DNA of 64,000 nucleotides from Deltaproteobacteria bacterium. GTDB lineage: Bacteria; Myxococcota_A; UBA9160; SZUA-336. The stretch covers positions 1 to 64,000 of the forward strand of contig VGRW01000001.1 of assembly GCA_016875225.1 (NCBI GenBank). The letters run 5' to 3'. Made by a program: the position numbers and the translations under genes. Positions 16,065 to 23,876 of the stretch are shown here, piece after piece (the stretch's first letter is position 1; every line of letters starts with the position of its first letter). Under the pieces are notes generated by a model. It made no database searches. It was not told the DNA's origin and saw nothing but the letters and a program-made list of their open reading frames with translations.

Positions 16065-16989
16065 CGGACCCCTCGCGCAGGAGGACCTCCAGCGCCGACG
16101 TCAGCCAGCGCTGCTGTCGGCCGCCGAGCGTCAGCCGATAGGCGATGCGCCCCTCGCGATCGACGAGCAGGAACAGATTCGCGTGGTCGATCACGCCCGT
16201 CTCGGGATTCCGAGAGCGCGTGATGCCGAGGTCGTCGAGGACGCGCTCGACCTCGACCGGATCACCCGTGACGAGCGAGTACTGCGGAGCGGCGATCTCG
16301 TGCTCGCGCGCGAGCTTGGCGAGCACCGCGGGCGAATCGTTGGCCGGATCCATGCTGACCGCGATCACGTGCAGATCGTCGCGAAGCGCCTCGGGCACCT
16401 GCGCGATCGCCGCCTTCGCCTGGCCCAGGATCAGCGGGCAGCTGAGCGGGCACGTCGAGTACACGGCCGTGAGCATCACGACCTTTCCGCGCAGTCCGGC
16501 CAGATCGACCGTGTCGCCGTCCTGGTTCACCAGCCGCAGCTGCGGCGAGTGCAGCTGGGTGCGCAGGGACTCCGCGGGAAACGGCAGCTCCGCGACGTCG
16601 GGTTTCGGCGCGATCGCCACGAGTCCCCATGCCGCGACGGCCACCGTGAACGCGCTCGCGACGCACGGCGCGAGCCATCCGCGGCGGCTCGCCAGCAGAT
16701 CCCGCAGCGGCTGCCACCAGACCAGCGCGAGTACCGGAGCGATCACGACCGGCGGACTCGTCATCGCCATGACCAGTCCGGGATTCATGCGCCCGGTCGC
16801 CGGGTCGTACCCGAAGCACCAGATGCGGAACTCGTCCGCGAATCCGCGCATGCTCGAGTCCTCGCCCGGGCCGATCAGCATCGCCAGGAGCAGGATCTCC
16901 CAGAACACCAGCACGCCGAGAGCAAAAGCGGGAAAGCTGCCGCCGTCGAAGAATCGCGCGGCGTCTCCGGTCCGCGAAGCGATCGTCAT
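16054..16989 (-). CDS. SCO1/SenC-family copper chaperone with extended membrane N-terminus
   Basis: A 311-aa protein. Residues 15-127 carry three hydrophobic spans (about 18-40, 68-92 and 106-126). The C-terminal thioredoxin-fold SCO domain (about 145-311) has the copper-binding CPLSC pair C180/C184 and His269 in DHANLFLLVD. SCO proteins deliver copper to the CuA site of subunit II, and an intact CuA site is encoded two genes upstream. Most SCO proteins have one membrane anchor, so the multi-span N-terminus is unusual. The ATG overlaps the stop of the subunit I gene by 4 bases, showing tight operon structure. Confidence 0.88.
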   Translation of the reverse strand: MTIASRTGDAARFFDGGSFPAFALGVLVFWEILLLAMLIGPGEDSSMRGFADEFRIWCFGYDPATGRMNPGLVMAMTSPPVVIAPVLALVWWQPLRDLLASRRGWLAPCVASAFTVAVAAWGLVAIAPKPDVAELPFPAESLRTQLHSPQLRLVNQDGDTVDLAGLRGKVVMLTAVYSTCPLSCPLILGQAKAAIAQVPEALRDDLHVIAVSMDPANDSPAVLAKLAREHEIAAPQYSLVTGDPVEVERVLDDLGITRSRNPETGVIDHANLFLLVDREGRIAYRLTLGGRQQRWLTSALEVLLREGSGGA

Positions 16990-18740
16990 CTCACGTGCCA
17001 GACGTCCGACAGCCAGAGCCAGTTCGCGAAGTAGTACACCGCGAACGACGCCAGGAACACGAGCACCAGCACCAGCGTCCCGGGCGTGCGGTGCTCCTCG
17101 TCCTCGCCCGCGCCGTGCGAAGCTCGCACGGCCGCGGTCACGCCGCGCTCGACGTGCCAGGGCTCCATCGGGCGACCCGCGTTCGAGCGGCCGAAGAAGA
17201 CCGCCGCGACCACGAGCAGGACGAAGAGGAGCACGGCGGTGAACGCGATGACCGCGCCCACGCCGAGCAGGCCGAGCATCACGTGCGCGCCCGAATCGAA
17301 CGCGGGCGCGAAGGGCGAGCCGCTGAACTCGACGTCCCAGTGGCGGCGCGGAACGCCGTACGACCCGGCGAACGACATGCCGATCGACATGGTCGTGATG
17401 CCGATCGCGAAGAGGTACGGCTGCAGGCGACACAGGGCCTTGGCGTAGAACTCGCGCTGGAAGATCAGCGGCACGACGTAGTAGGTCAGCGCCATGAACG
17501 CGAGCGCCGTGCCTCCGACCACGGTGACGTGGAAGTGGCCCGGAATGCGCAGCGTGTTGTGCGCCATGATGTTGATCTGCTGCGTGCCCAGGGTGACTCC
17601 GGTGATTCCTCCGCCGAAGCCGAAGATCACCAGCGACAGGAAGAACCCCGAGAAGCCCGGATTCGACCACGGGGCGTTGGCCAGCCAACCGAACAGACCG
17701 CGCTGGAATCCCTTCGCGCGCATCGCGACCTCGATCGACGCCGGAACCGTGAAGCCGTGGATCATCGACGCGAGCACCGCGAGGTACATCGCGTACGAGG
17801 TGTTCCAGATCTTCCAGGTGGCGCCGACGCCCGGATCGACCAGCTCGTGGTGCGCCGAGGCGAGGTTGATGAACAGGATGTAGAGCAGGAACGCGCTCCG
17901 GCAGACCGCCTCGGAGAGCGGCTTCGAGCCGACCGTGAGGTGGCCGAGCAGGTACCAGACCGAGACCATCGCGCAGACGTTCACCTGCTGGCTCATGTGG
18001 CCCAGCCCCCACCAGGTGACCCGGTACCACTCGGGGTCGATCGACGAGAGCAGGTTGATCGACCACAGGTAGGTCGGGATCATCGTCGTGGCCGCGTGCA
18101 GCAGCGTCACGACCGCGATGATCGCCGCCGCGGTCGCCCCGAAAGTGATGAGCGGCACCGAGCCTTCGTAGGTGTGGTCGCGCTTGGCGATGTAGAGCGT
18201 GCCGAAGAAGTTGATCACGCCGAGCAGCGTCCCGACCGAGAACAGGATCAGGCCCAGGTAGAACTGCGGGTCCGCGCGCAGCGGCACGTACGACGTGACC
18301 ATGACGTCGGCCTTGCCCATCAGCACGGTCGCGTTGCACATCACCGCGCCGACGAGCATCAGCCCGAGCGTGGCCCAGGAGAGCGACTTCGAGTACAGGC
18401 GGCTGTTCAGGAGCACCGCGCCCGCGAAGTAGAGGATCGCGATCTCGAAGTTCAGGATCATCACGATCAGCATGTCCAGACCGTGGAGCGTGACCAGCCG
18501 GTAGTACCAGTCCGCGGGAAGCAGGTGCACGGCCGGCCAGCGCGTGAGGCCGATCAGGATCGCGGCGACGCCGCCGATCAGCAGCGAGACGACGGCGAAG
18601 ACCGCGTGCAGCTTCATGAAGCGCTCCGCGGTCGTGCAGATCGCGAGTCCCGTCGTGTCGCAGACCCGGACCTCCCCTCGCGGGTGGTTTCCAGCCGCCT
18701 CTCCGGCTGTCACGTCCGGGCCGATGGTGGTGGTCGTCAT
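16986..18740 (-). CDS. Heme-copper oxidase superfamily subunit I (catalytic), Tyr-less active site
   Basis: A 584-aa polytopic membrane protein with all six metal-binding histidines of the heme-copper superfamily. These are H86 (low-spin heme, TLHGLDM), H248 (CuB, GHMSQQVN), H297 and H298 (CuB, ASAHHELVDP), H402 (high-spin heme) and H404 (low-spin heme, GHFHVTV). The residue four after H248, Tyr in A- and B-type oxygen reductases, is Gln252. The protein could therefore be a nitric oxide reductase-like or otherwise unusual member rather than a classical oxygen reductase. With its short CuA subunit II it looks B-family (ba3-like). It starts 4 bases after the subunit II stop. Confidence 0.87.
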   Translation of the reverse strand: MTTTTIGPDVTAGEAAGNHPRGEVRVCDTTGLAICTTAERFMKLHAVFAVVSLLIGGVAAILIGLTRWPAVHLLPADWYYRLVTLHGLDMLIVMILNFEIAILYFAGAVLLNSRLYSKSLSWATLGLMLVGAVMCNATVLMGKADVMVTSYVPLRADPQFYLGLILFSVGTLLGVINFFGTLYIAKRDHTYEGSVPLITFGATAAAIIAVVTLLHAATTMIPTYLWSINLLSSIDPEWYRVTWWGLGHMSQQVNVCAMVSVWYLLGHLTVGSKPLSEAVCRSAFLLYILFINLASAHHELVDPGVGATWKIWNTSYAMYLAVLASMIHGFTVPASIEVAMRAKGFQRGLFGWLANAPWSNPGFSGFFLSLVIFGFGGGITGVTLGTQQINIMAHNTLRIPGHFHVTVVGGTALAFMALTYYVVPLIFQREFYAKALCRLQPYLFAIGITTMSIGMSFAGSYGVPRRHWDVEFSGSPFAPAFDSGAHVMLGLLGVGAVIAFTAVLLFVLLVVAAVFFGRSNAGRPMEPWHVERGVTAAVRASHGAGEDEEHRTPGTLVLVLVFLASFAVYYFANWLWLSDVWHVR

Positions 18741-18744
18741 CGCC

Positions 18745-19272
18745 CTACTCCTCGACGAGGATGCGCCCGGCCATCATGTGATGGCCGATGCCGCAGAACT
18801 CGTTGCAGATGATCGTGAACTCGCCCGAGCTCGTCGGCGTCAGGGTGAGCACGTGGTCGTAGCCCGGAAGAACCTGGAAGTTCATGTTCAGCGGGTGAAG
18901 CGAGAATCCGTGCTGCAGGTCGATCGACGAGATGTGCACCCGGTAGGTCTGCCCCTTCTTGAGCTTCAGGACCGGAAACCAGGACCACATCTGGGCCTGC
19001 AGGTACGCGTCGCCGCCGGGCGCCGGCTGCACGATCGGAATGCCGTTCAGCTCCCCGACCTGGTTGGTGGCGACGAAGCGCTGCACCCGCTGCGCGAACG
19101 CGCCGGGCTCGACCCGGTACGCCTCGCCCGTGCTGTTCTGCTTGCCGTAGAAATGCCAGTACGGCATCGCGATCGACATGACCAAGCACCAGCACAGAGC
19201 CAAGCCGATCCAGAGCCGCTCGGCCCCGTGGGGTGCTTTGAACCAGCCGGCCGCCGGCGGTCGAATACTCAT
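18745..19272 (-). CDS. Heme-copper oxidase subunit II with CuA site
   Basis: A 175-aa protein with one N-terminal membrane helix (about 18-37) and a cupredoxin domain facing the periplasm. The CuA ligands are complete: H121, C156, E158 (carbonyl), C160, H164 and M167, in CNEFCGIGHHMM. The short form with a single helix is like subunit II of B-family ba3 oxidases. It would accept electrons from cytochrome c or a cupredoxin and pass them to subunit I, encoded next. An intact CuA site rules out a quinol oxidase of the bo3 type. Confidence 0.9.
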   Translation of the reverse strand: MSIRPPAAGWFKAPHGAERLWIGLALCWCLVMSIAMPYWHFYGKQNSTGEAYRVEPGAFAQRVQRFVATNQVGELNGIPIVQPAPGGDAYLQAQMWSWFPVLKLKKGQTYRVHISSIDLQHGFSLHPLNMNFQVLPGYDHVLTLTPTSSGEFTIICNEFCGIGHHMMAGRILVEE

Positions 19273-19287
19273 GGCTTCAGTCCTCGC

Positions 19288-19443
19288 TCAGGGCAGTGTC
19301 GCGGGCGGCAGGAAATAGATCTCGTACCACGCCCAGAACGTGAACGAGACGGTCGGGATGACCACCCCGAGGAAGAGCAGAAGCCACGGGTTGTCCATCA
19401 GCTTCTGAATCGGGTGGACTTCACCCGGGACCTTCGGCGCCAT
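19288..19443 (-). CDS. 51-aa single-span membrane peptide of the respiratory operon
   Basis: Reading leftward from ATG 19441-19443 gives 51 residues: a polar N-terminus (MAPKVPGEVHPIQKLMDNPW), a hydrophobic helix LLLFLGVVIPTVSFTFWAWY and a short tail EIYFLPPATLP. Its start overlaps the end of the heme-copper paralogue gene by 23 bases, and subunit II begins 15 bases after its stop. Size, single helix and position match the small accessory subunits of heme-copper oxidases, such as subunit IIa of ba3. I know no named family for it. Confidence 0.7.
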   Translation of the reverse strand: MAPKVPGEVHPIQKLMDNPWLLLFLGVVIPTVSFTFWAWYEIYFLPPATLP

Positions 19444-20977
19444 ACTCCAACCTCCTCGACGCGGCCAGCGCTTCCGACGCGGGCCCGACTCTTACCCTAT
19501 GGATCCAGGCACCGCCGGCGACGGCGAGGAACATGATCCCCCCCGCGATCGCCGCGAAGCCGCCGACGCCCATCATCCCCAAGCCCAGCGTCTCGGCCGT
19601 GCCGCGCGCCGCCTGCTCGGCGCCGTAGATCTTGCGCCCCATGCCGTGCGCGCCCGCGAGCGCGAAGCCCGCGGCAAAGACGAGCATCCCGGCTCCGTAG
19701 ACGAGGGGCTGCCAGCTTCGCGTGCGGACCAGCCAGGCGCCAGGCAGCCGAAGTCCGAGCAGGGGCAGAAGGAGGTAGCTCGCGGCCATGAACGAGACGG
19801 TGATCGCTCCGACCGAGGCGTGGTAATGCGCCGGGACCATCGTGCTCTGGCCGCGGATCGAGGCACCGAGCGCGAAGCCGAGCACGGTCAGGGCTCCGCT
19901 CACGAGAACCGCCGATAGCCGCGCGTCCGCGAGCGAGGCAGCGGAGAGGGTGCCCGACTTCCAAGCGCGCACGACGGCGCCGAGCGAGAGAATCAGGAAG
20001 ATCGTCACGACCGGAGCGATGCACCAGCGCATGAGCTCCGTGAAGCCCACCTGATAGCCGGCGCTGCTCGTGCCCGCGAGGGCGAAGAGCGGCGCACAGA
20101 ACCAGGGCAGAAGCAGGGCCAAGAAGAGCCAGCGCGACGCCGCCTCGCTCACCGGCGCCTCGCCGATCACGCTCTCGAGAAGCCAGAGCCAGAGCGAGAG
20201 CATCGCGAGCGTGCACGCGAGCTGGAGCACGTGCCCGACGCCCCAGACGAGCAGGTCCGCGAAGACGTCGGGCGCGAGGCCGCTCGGCGCGCGCAGCCAC
20301 GTGATCGCGAGGGTGAACGAGGCGAGCAGCAGTGCGAGCAGAGTCGCGCGCAGACCGCTCTCCACGCCCTTCGGCAGCGGCACGACCACGATCCGGGTGC
20401 CGCCCGGCAGCAGCCTGGCGTCCGCGAAGCTCGCGAGCACGCCAGCTCCGAAGAGCAGCTGCCCCGCCTGGAAGATCCAGTGATCCACTGTCGGAATGTA
20501 GTTGGAGAGCAGCGGAGCCGCCCCGGGAATCCCCGCACCGAATAGCTGCATCGCGATGCCGGTTCCGGCGACGTGAACCGAGTGCCGGGCCAGCCATCCG
20601 GCTCGACGCCGCGCCGGAAGCAGGAAGAAGAGCGCCGCGGCGATCGAGTAGAACCAGGCGACGAGCGCCAGGTTCACGTGCGCGACGAGACAGCGCTTGA
20701 AGAAGACCGGATCGGTCACGAAGCGGTCGAACGGGGGCATGCGCCCCACGACGACCGCGAGCGCGAAGAGCCCGGCCAGCACCAGCACCAGCAGCGAGAG
20801 CGCGAGCCATCGGCGAGAAGCGGCGCGGAGCTCCACGCACGCGGCAATCAGATCTGCGCCGGGGGACATTCCGCGCCGCCGCAGTGCAAGCGACGGGCCA
20901 TCTACTGGCTCGCCTCCGCCGTCCTCCGACTCGCCCGACGAGCGCGAGGATGTGCCAGGCGGCCTCAGCGGAGTCAT
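19421..20977 (-). CDS. Degenerate heme-copper oxidase subunit I-like membrane protein
   Basis: About 518 aa with many membrane spans and partial heme-copper signatures. Counting from a possible GTG start at 20998, these are H107 (VAHVNLALVAWFY, low-spin heme), H256 (VWGVGHVLQL, CuB position) and H391/H393 (VPAHYHASVGA, helix X heme ligands). The helix VII His-His pair is absent: the corresponding stretch reads LLLPWFCAPLFAL. The protein could still bind hemes but not a normal CuB centre. ATG 20977 is preferred (GGGGA 7 bases upstream), though GTG 20998 and ATG 20869 are possible. Residues before MSPGADL look disordered. It leads the oxidase cluster. Confidence 0.78.
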   Translation of the reverse strand: MTPLRPPGTSSRSSGESEDGGGEPVDGPSLALRRRGMSPGADLIAACVELRAASRRWLALSLLVLVLAGLFALAVVVGRMPPFDRFVTDPVFFKRCLVAHVNLALVAWFYSIAAALFFLLPARRRAGWLARHSVHVAGTGIAMQLFGAGIPGAAPLLSNYIPTVDHWIFQAGQLLFGAGVLASFADARLLPGGTRIVVVPLPKGVESGLRATLLALLLASFTLAITWLRAPSGLAPDVFADLLVWGVGHVLQLACTLAMLSLWLWLLESVIGEAPVSEAASRWLFLALLLPWFCAPLFALAGTSSAGYQVGFTELMRWCIAPVVTIFLILSLGAVVRAWKSGTLSAASLADARLSAVLVSGALTVLGFALGASIRGQSTMVPAHYHASVGAITVSFMAASYLLLPLLGLRLPGAWLVRTRSWQPLVYGAGMLVFAAGFALAGAHGMGRKIYGAEQAARGTAETLGLGMMGVGGFAAIAGGIMFLAVAGGAWIHRVRVGPASEALAASRRLEYGAEGPG

Positions 20978-21052
20978 CGGATGGTCCCCTCGCGCCACAA
21001 GTCGCGCAACGTACTGGCTCGAGACGCACCGGGCAACCTCGCCCGACGGCCT

Positions 21053-21283
21053 CTAGCCCGGCTTCGAGCTCTTGCGGCGCGAGAGGCCCAGCAGCGCGAG
21101 CGCGAGGAAGCCGAGCATGCGCGGCCGCAGGGTCATGCCGAGCAGTCGCAGGAACTCCGCGAGCGTCATGTGGGTGCGCGCATCCCAAACACCCATCTTT
21201 CCGCTGATCACGATCTCGCCGTCGCCCGGCTCCATCTTGTCGAAGGAGAGGATGAAGCGGCCCGCCTGGGACTCGACCCGCAT
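21053..21283 (-). CDS. Small protein with C-terminal hydrophobic segment, 76 aa
   Basis: ATG 21283 lies 1 base after the stop of the nitroreductase-like gene, so the two are cotranscribed. Residues 1-45 are polar and beta-like (RFILSFDKMEPGDGEIVISG). Residues 52-67 are hydrophobic (PRMLGFLALALLGL), followed by a basic tail RRKSSKPG, so the C-terminus is probably a membrane anchor. I recognise no family. It sits between the nitroreductase-like gene and the respiratory operon, about 75 bases from the latter. Confidence 0.6.
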   Translation of the reverse strand: MRVESQAGRFILSFDKMEPGDGEIVISGKMGVWDARTHMTLAEFLRLLGMTLRPRMLGFLALALLGLSRRKSSKPG

Positions 21284-21284
21284 C

Positions 21285-22637
21285 TCAGGCGGCCCGCAGC
21301 GCCCGGCCGCGGCGCGCGTGCCACTTCTCGAGATGCCGCCTGTGTCGCTCGGTGTAGGCGCCTTCGCGGTAGTGCTCGTCGTAGAAGCCGCAGTCGATGT
21401 GCTGTGCCTGCACCATCACCGTCAGAAGGCAGGGATCGGCGAACGCCGGAAACCGGCCCCACTTGCGCCAGACCGCCTTCAGGATGTCCTTCGTGCACTC
21501 CACGATCGCCGGATCCGTGCGCGGAATCGCGACCTCCATCTGGCCCGGCCGCTTGTACGGCGCCCCGGCTGCATTCGCGGGGTGGAAGATCCCGGCCGAG
21601 CCCCACTTCCGCTCGATCACGTCGTCGACGGCGTCGTCGATCGAGCCCTTGAAGTAGTAGGGATGGTGCGTCTCGAAGACGTCGTCCTTCCCGATCGGGT
21701 ACGGGAAGCCCGCCAGCGGTCCGTGCTCGGCCGTCTCGAAACGGAAGCCGAGGCCGCGACACAGCGGTGTGCCGCCCAGCGCCATCATCGCGTTGAAGCC
21801 GCCGAACGGCCAACCGCCCAGGCCGAGCGCCGTCTCGGTGAGCAGCAGGTTCTGCGCCATGAAGCCGACCTCGACGTTGGACGCGCCGAACGCGACCAGC
21901 GGCTCGAGGCTCTGGTACGGCACCGGGATCGTCGCCAGTCCCTGCTTCACCCATTTCTCGCAGCCGAGCGGCTTCATGCCGTCCTCGACGTCGACCGGAT
22001 AGTTGCCCTGCTCCAGGAAAAGCATCAGGCCGTTGATCAGCTCCTCGGTGACGTCGCAGACGGGCATGAAGAGCGTCGTGCCGGGCTGGTTCGCGTTCCA
22101 GGTGTTGAACGACATGAACGCGGGCGAGCTGTGCGGCAGGTCGATCCGCTCGCTCGAGATCTGCACGCGCCGGTCGACGAAGACGGCGACGAGCTTCTCG
22201 AGATCGTCCATGCGCGAGATCTCCTGCATCCGCTCGGGATGCGTGCCGCGGATCTTCACGACGTAGGTGCCCTCGTCGTTGCTGTAGAAGAGCTCCGTGG
22301 CGTGCGATCCGCACGGGCTCGGGAAGGTCCGGCCGCTGTACTCGAGCATGGTGTTGCAGTTGCCGTCCCAGACCTCTCCCGGAGCGAGCTCCTCCTTACG
22401 CGTGTGCGGCATGTCGGCCAGGTTCATTCCCGACATCCCCGTCGCCGCCATGCAGAGCAGCGCCTCTTCCTCGAACGAGAGCGGCAGCGGCTCGGCGTGC
22501 GACTTGTACGCGTTGGGTCCGCGCGGAATCTCCATGCCCAGGCCGAAGCGGCGTGAGCGGCGGGTGAAGATCGACTCGAAGAGCGGCGTCGACCAGACTT
22601 CTTCGAGCAGCTTGCGCGTCTCGGAATCCATCGCCAT
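21285..22637 (-). CDS. Nitroreductase-fold (SagB-like) protein, 450 aa
   Basis: The N-terminal region has the nitroreductase pattern TRRSRRFGLG, then PLSFEEEALLCMAATG. The middle has a SagB-like segment GRTFPSPCGSHATELF, and the later part GASNVEVGFMAQNLLLTETALGLGGWP matches the C-terminal FMN-binding half of the fold. At 450 aa it is about twice the usual nitroreductase length. ATG 22637 is chosen because AGGAGG lies 8 bases upstream; an in-frame start 33 bases further upstream lacks this. It is divergent from a second nitroreductase gene. Flavin binding is likely; the reaction is unknown. Confidence 0.62.
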   Translation of the reverse strand: MAMDSETRKLLEEVWSTPLFESIFTRRSRRFGLGMEIPRGPNAYKSHAEPLPLSFEEEALLCMAATGMSGMNLADMPHTRKEELAPGEVWDGNCNTMLEYSGRTFPSPCGSHATELFYSNDEGTYVVKIRGTHPERMQEISRMDDLEKLVAVFVDRRVQISSERIDLPHSSPAFMSFNTWNANQPGTTLFMPVCDVTEELINGLMLFLEQGNYPVDVEDGMKPLGCEKWVKQGLATIPVPYQSLEPLVAFGASNVEVGFMAQNLLLTETALGLGGWPFGGFNAMMALGGTPLCRGLGFRFETAEHGPLAGFPYPIGKDDVFETHHPYYFKGSIDDAVDDVIERKWGSAGIFHPANAAGAPYKRPGQMEVAIPRTDPAIVECTKDILKAVWRKWGRFPAFADPCLLTVMVQAQHIDCGFYDEHYREGAYTERHRRHLEKWHARRGRALRAA

Positions 22638-22696
22638 GGCTCGTCCCTCCTGCTGGACAAGATTCATCATACGAGCCGGTCGCGCGATGGGGTAAG

Positions 22697-23488
22697 ATGA
22701 TTTTCATGGAGCTGCGCAGCGTTCTCGGTGGGCGACGTTCGATCCGCTTCTTCGACCCGGACCGCCCGGTCGAGCGAGCGAAGATCCAGAGAATCCTGGA
22801 GGCGATGCGGATCGCCTCGTGCGCGGTGAACGCGCACTGGCTGCGCGCGGTCGTGGTGAACCGCGCGGAGATCCCGGCCGCGACGCTCGAAGCGCTGAAG
22901 ACACCCGTCGCGGGATTGGTCCAGGAGCTCGCTCCGGTCCACATCTACTGCTACCTCGACGCGGGCGTCGTCACGCGGATGAAGGGCGCGCGGCTGAAGG
23001 AGCTCGTGGACGTCGGCGCGCTGAATCCGACGCACGGCTGGAGCCACCGCTTCGTCGACGAGTTCGTCTATCCGCAGATCCTCGAACCGATGACGAAAAG
23101 CCCCGGCTACCTCGTCTCGTCCGCGTTCGACTGCGGCGGCGCGGGCACGCAGGGGCTGCTGGTCGCCGTCGACGAAGGGCTCGGCGCGTGCTGGACCGCA
23201 TTCAATCCCGTGCCCGCGAAGGAGCTGCTCGGCATTCCCGACGACTGGGTGCCGCTGTACTGCTTGAACCTGGGCTACTCGCTCGAGTCGAAGGAGGCCG
23301 GCGGCCAGCGCCCGCGGCCCGCGTTCGAGGAGCTGTACTTCGAGGGGCGCGTGGGAAAGCCATTCGCACGCGATCCGGAAGTGGTGAGCGAGCTCGAGAA
23401 GACGGGCATGCTGCAGACGCCCGCACCTCTGCCTGGACGCCGCGAGGAGGTCCGGGCGCTCGCGCGCCGCCTCGCGCTTCCGGAATGA
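22697..23488 (+). CDS. Nitroreductase-family FMN oxidoreductase
   Basis: A 263-aa protein starting with the family signature RRSIRFFDPDRPVERAKIQRILEAM, shown here as two joined pieces (RRSIRFFDPDRPV and ERAKIQRILEAM). It then has a Cys-rich central insert (DCGGAGTQGLLVAVDEGLGAC) typical of the C-terminal FMN region, and NLGYS near the end. Such enzymes reduce nitro, quinone or enone substrates with NAD(P)H. ATG 22697 and ATG 22706 are both possible. It is divergent from the other nitroreductase-like gene with about 60 bases between the starts, and coupled to the next gene. Confidence 0.82.
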   Translation: MIFMELRSVLGGRRSIRFFDPDRPVERAKIQRILEAMRIASCAVNAHWLRAVVVNRAEIPAATLEALKTPVAGLVQELAPVHIYCYLDAGVVTRMKGARLKELVDVGALNPTHGWSHRFVDEFVYPQILEPMTKSPGYLVSSAFDCGGAGTQGLLVAVDEGLGACWTAFNPVPAKELLGIPDDWVPLYCLNLGYSLESKEAGGQRPRPAFEELYFEGRVGKPFARDPEVVSELEKTGMLQTPAPLPGRREEVRALARRLALPE

Positions 23489-23492
23489 GGTG

Positions 23493-23876
23493 ATGGAGCT
23501 CGACCGGGCGCTCGAGGCCTACGCGAGCGTGGCGAGCTGGCGCGCCGGACTGCAGGAGCAGTGGGGCGGAGATCCGCTCGCCGAGGATCCGCACCGGCTG
23601 GAGAGCCTCGCCGGCTTCTGCGCGTACACCGGCCTCGATCCCGACGCGCTGGTCGCGTTCTGCTTTCTGCGCAAGCGCGAGACGAAGGAGCGCTTCGTGA
23701 GCGTCGCGCGCCGCGCGGAGCTCGCCGCCAAGCTCGCCGCCTGGGTCGCCGAGCGCGCCCTGCCCGCGCGCGAGTCGCGACAGCTCTCGGCCGACGTGCT
23801 GTCGTTCCTGATCCACAACGGCGTCATGATGAACGCGGGCGTCGCCCGCGGGAGCGCCGGCGGTCAGCCCGCGTAG
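23493..23876 (+). CDS. Hypothetical protein, 127 aa
   Basis: The start lies 4 bases after the nitroreductase stop, with GAGG just upstream, so it is translated from the same mRNA. The protein is helical and soluble, with FCAYTGLDPDALVAFCFLRKRETKERF in its middle third and no membrane segment. I recognise no family. Its last 13 bases overlap the 3' end of the convergent luciferase-like gene. Confidence 0.6.
   Translation: MELDRALEAYASVASWRAGLQEQWGGDPLAEDPHRLESLAGFCAYTGLDPDALVAFCFLRKRETKERFVSVARRAELAAKLAAWVAERALPARESRQLSADVLSFLIHNGVMMNAGVARGSAGGQPA

Noticed and set aside
16995-18812. 605-codon + strand frame
   Set aside because: Shadow of subunit I; rich in His/Arg/Asp with no motif.
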